Made by a program: the position numbers and the translations under genes. Positions 4,974-5,700 of a DNA stretch of 5,700 bases are shown one piece after another (positions within the stretch are counted from its first letter, which is position 1; every line of letters begins with the position of its first letter). This stretch comes from Bryobacteraceae bacterium. GTDB taxonomy: Bacteria > Acidobacteriota > Terriglobia > Bryobacterales > Bryobacteraceae. The notes below the pieces were generated by a model that saw nothing but the letters and a program-made list of their open reading frames with translations, made no database searches and was not told the DNA's origin. The stretch is taken from positions 1-5,700 of the forward strand of contig JACMLA010000561.1 of assembly GCA_014379815.1 (NCBI GenBank). Direction: 5' to 3'.

Positions 4974-5219
4974 ATGAATTCTATCCCTTTAAATCCCGAG
5001 CTCCAGAACGAGCTTGAGCATTTTGCGCGTGAGCACGGCCAGACGCCTGCGGCTGCGCTTCAAGATGCCGTTGCCGCTTATCTGGAATGGCAGCGGCGCG
5101 ACGTCGAGGAAGCTGTGGAAGGTATCCGCGAAGGTTTTGCGGGTGTAAAAGCTGGGCGCACCCGGCCGGCTTCCGAGTGGTTCAGCGACATGCTGCGTAA
5201 ACATGAACTTCCGGATTGA
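4974..5219 (+). CDS. type II antitoxin, ParD/CopG-like
   Basis: This 81-residue acidic protein lies directly upstream of a ParE/RelE-family toxin. Residues 1-45 (IPLNPELQNELEHFAREHGQ, then TPAAALQDAVAAYLEW) fit a ribbon-helix-helix DNA-binding region: a short beta strand (NSIPLNP) and two helices, as in CopG/ParD proteins. The charged C-terminal half (DVEEAVEGIREGFAGVKAGR, then TRPASEWFSDML) is the likely toxin-wrapping part. By family knowledge it would neutralise the toxin and repress its own operon. The ATG at 4974 was chosen over an in-frame ATG at 4893 because the upstream stretch overlaps the divergent creatininase start and does not look like protein. GGAGAGAGAAG lies upstream. The 3' end overlaps the toxin start by 17 bases. 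Confidence 0.8.
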   Translation: MNSIPLNPELQNELEHFAREHGQTPAAALQDAVAAYLEWQRRDVEEAVEGIREGFAGVKAGRTRPASEWFSDMLRKHELPD

Positions 5220-5514
5220 GATTTCACCACGCGCCGAACGTGACGGCGAAGAGATCTCGGAATGGCTTTTGATGCATCATGCCGGGGAGACTGGATTGCA
5301 ATGGCTCGCCGGTATGAGTAGGGAAATCGCGTCCCTCGAAACCTTTCCCAAACGTTGCGCACTCGCACCCGAATCTCGCTACTTTGTATTCGAAGTGCGC
5401 CAGCTGTTGTATGGACGCAAACCCCACTCGTATCGGATTCTTTTTACAATCGAAGCCGATGTGGTTTACATCCTCCACATTCGCCGACCGGGCCAGCAGC
5501 TGATACCGCCATAA
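5203..5514 (+). CDS. type II toxin, ParE/RelE superfamily
   Basis: This 103-residue protein has the ParE/RelE pattern. It opens with a strand, FRIEISPRAERDGEEISEWL (residues 3-22). A helix pair runs to LQWLAGMSREIASLETFPKR (32-51), and CALAPE follows. The core strand is FEVRQLLYGR (63-72), then YRILFTIEADVVYILHIRRP (76-95). ParE members inhibit DNA gyrase while RelE members cleave mRNA on the ribosome. The FPKRC-APE and VRQLLYG-YRILF pattern is nearer ParE, but the activity cannot be decided from sequence. It overlaps the antitoxin by 17 bases and has no strong ribosome site of its own, which is consistent with coupled translation that keeps the antitoxin in excess. The module looks intact. 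Confidence 0.83.
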   Translation: MNFRIEISPRAERDGEEISEWLLMHHAGETGLQWLAGMSREIASLETFPKRCALAPESRYFVFEVRQLLYGRKPHSYRILFTIEADVVYILHIRRPGQQLIPP

Positions 5515-5522
5515 GCAGTCAG

Positions 5523-5538
5523 CACATTCGTTAATGTG
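5523..5538 (+). other. small inverted repeat after the toxin gene
   Basis: CACATT (5523-5528) and AATGTG (5533-5538) form a 6-base A/T-rich stem around CGTT, nine bases after the toxin stop. No T-run follows, so it is at best a weak terminator element. Confidence 0.25.
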
Positions 5539-5552
5539 TGAACGAAAGGAGC

Positions 5553-5577
5553 GAGCTGGTTATGCCTCAACCAGCTC
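5553..5577 (-). terminator. hairpin at the 3' end of the RND pump gene, possible terminator
   Basis: GAGCTGGTT (5553-5561) and AACCAGCTC (5569-5577) form a perfect 9-base stem around a 7-base loop. The structure overlaps the last codons and stop of the RND gene. Downstream on the - strand comes CGCTCCTTTCGTTC, only weakly T-rich. It lies between two convergent genes and may serve both directions. Confidence 0.45.
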
Positions 5578-5700
5578 CGGTGTAGCCCGTTCCGAACCGG
5601 AGGCTGCCGCCGCGGGGATTTCATCCCACTTGACCCATTTCAGATCACGCACGAAGATTGCGTACACCACAGGCACCAGAATCAGCGTCACCATCGTGGA
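5560..5700 (-). CDS. RND efflux transporter inner-membrane subunit, C-terminal end (5' part outside window)
   Basis: Reading the - strand from base 5700 gives 46 residues to a TAA at 5562-5560. It starts STMVTLILVPVVYAIFVRDL and ends in a polar cytoplasmic tail (WDEIPAAAASGSE, then LVEA). The TLILVPVVYAIF segment is the end of the last transmembrane helix of AcrB/HAE1-type or CusA-type proton-driven efflux pumps, where a Pro-Val-x-Tyr stretch is characteristic. The pump would work with a periplasmic adaptor and an outer-membrane channel, whose genes are not in view. Substrate cannot be inferred from this fragment. It converges on the toxin gene with about 45 bases between the stops. Confidence 0.78.
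   Translation of the reverse strand, partial: STMVTLILVPVVYAIFVRDLKWVKWDEIPAAAASGSERATPELVEA

Noticed and set aside
1..5700. CRISPR array, riboswitch, tRNA or insertion sequence
   Set aside because: No regularly spaced direct repeats, no cloverleaf with CCA-type acceptor, no transposase frame and no IS-type terminal repeats were seen.

Overview
The window (about 55% G+C by eye) reads as a soil-type member of the Acidobacteriota, possibly near Solibacter/Bryobacter. This is inferred from the mix of an exosortase-sorted PEP-CTERM protein, an MddA-type methanethiol methyltransferase, a secreted-type creatininase-family remnant, short palindromic repeats and an RND pump. No rRNA or marker gene confirms it. 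No tRNA, rRNA, CRISPR array or transposase gene is visible.

Layout. Bases 1-1118 are a conserved housekeeping pair on the + strand: the C-terminal part of the GTPase HflX, then pgsA (phosphatidylglycerophosphate synthase), joined by a 4-base ATGA overlap. Bases 1159-1767 hold a class I SAM-dependent methyltransferase that is clearly decayed: an extra C in a C-run near 1495, an in-frame TGA at 1601-1603, and an internal deletion with a frame change near 1711. An intact VOC (glyoxalase/bleomycin-resistance fold) protein follows at 1818-2246. Convergent to it, on the - strand, is a secreted PEP-CTERM protein (2346-2966). A divergent 200-base intergenic region leads to a complete mddA-like gene (3168-3953).

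Bases 3954-4370 contain no convincing full gene. They hold a terminator-like hairpin, a strong hairpin followed by a good Shine-Dalgarno and a 52-codon small ORF, and a tandem-palindrome element that supplies that ORF's 3' end. Three places in the window share the head GGTGGGGC directly followed by a palindrome, which suggests a REP-like dispersed family. At 4371-4892 (- strand) lies a creatininase-family gene cut off after about 157 residues. Facing it is the start of another gene (4355 on the + strand, good ribosome site) that also ends at once. A single deletion that removed the 3' halves of two convergent genes would explain both.

The right end carries an intact ParD/CopG-like antitoxin and ParE/RelE-like toxin pair (4974-5514, 17-base overlap). 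Facing it is the last 46 codons of an RND efflux pump inner-membrane subunit on the - strand, ending in a hairpin.

Overall this is a stable housekeeping operon beside an eroding accessory region. I do not see a clear new multi-gene system. The most novel-looking pieces are the GGTGGGGC palindrome family, the hairpin-led small ORF, and the junction of two truncated genes.
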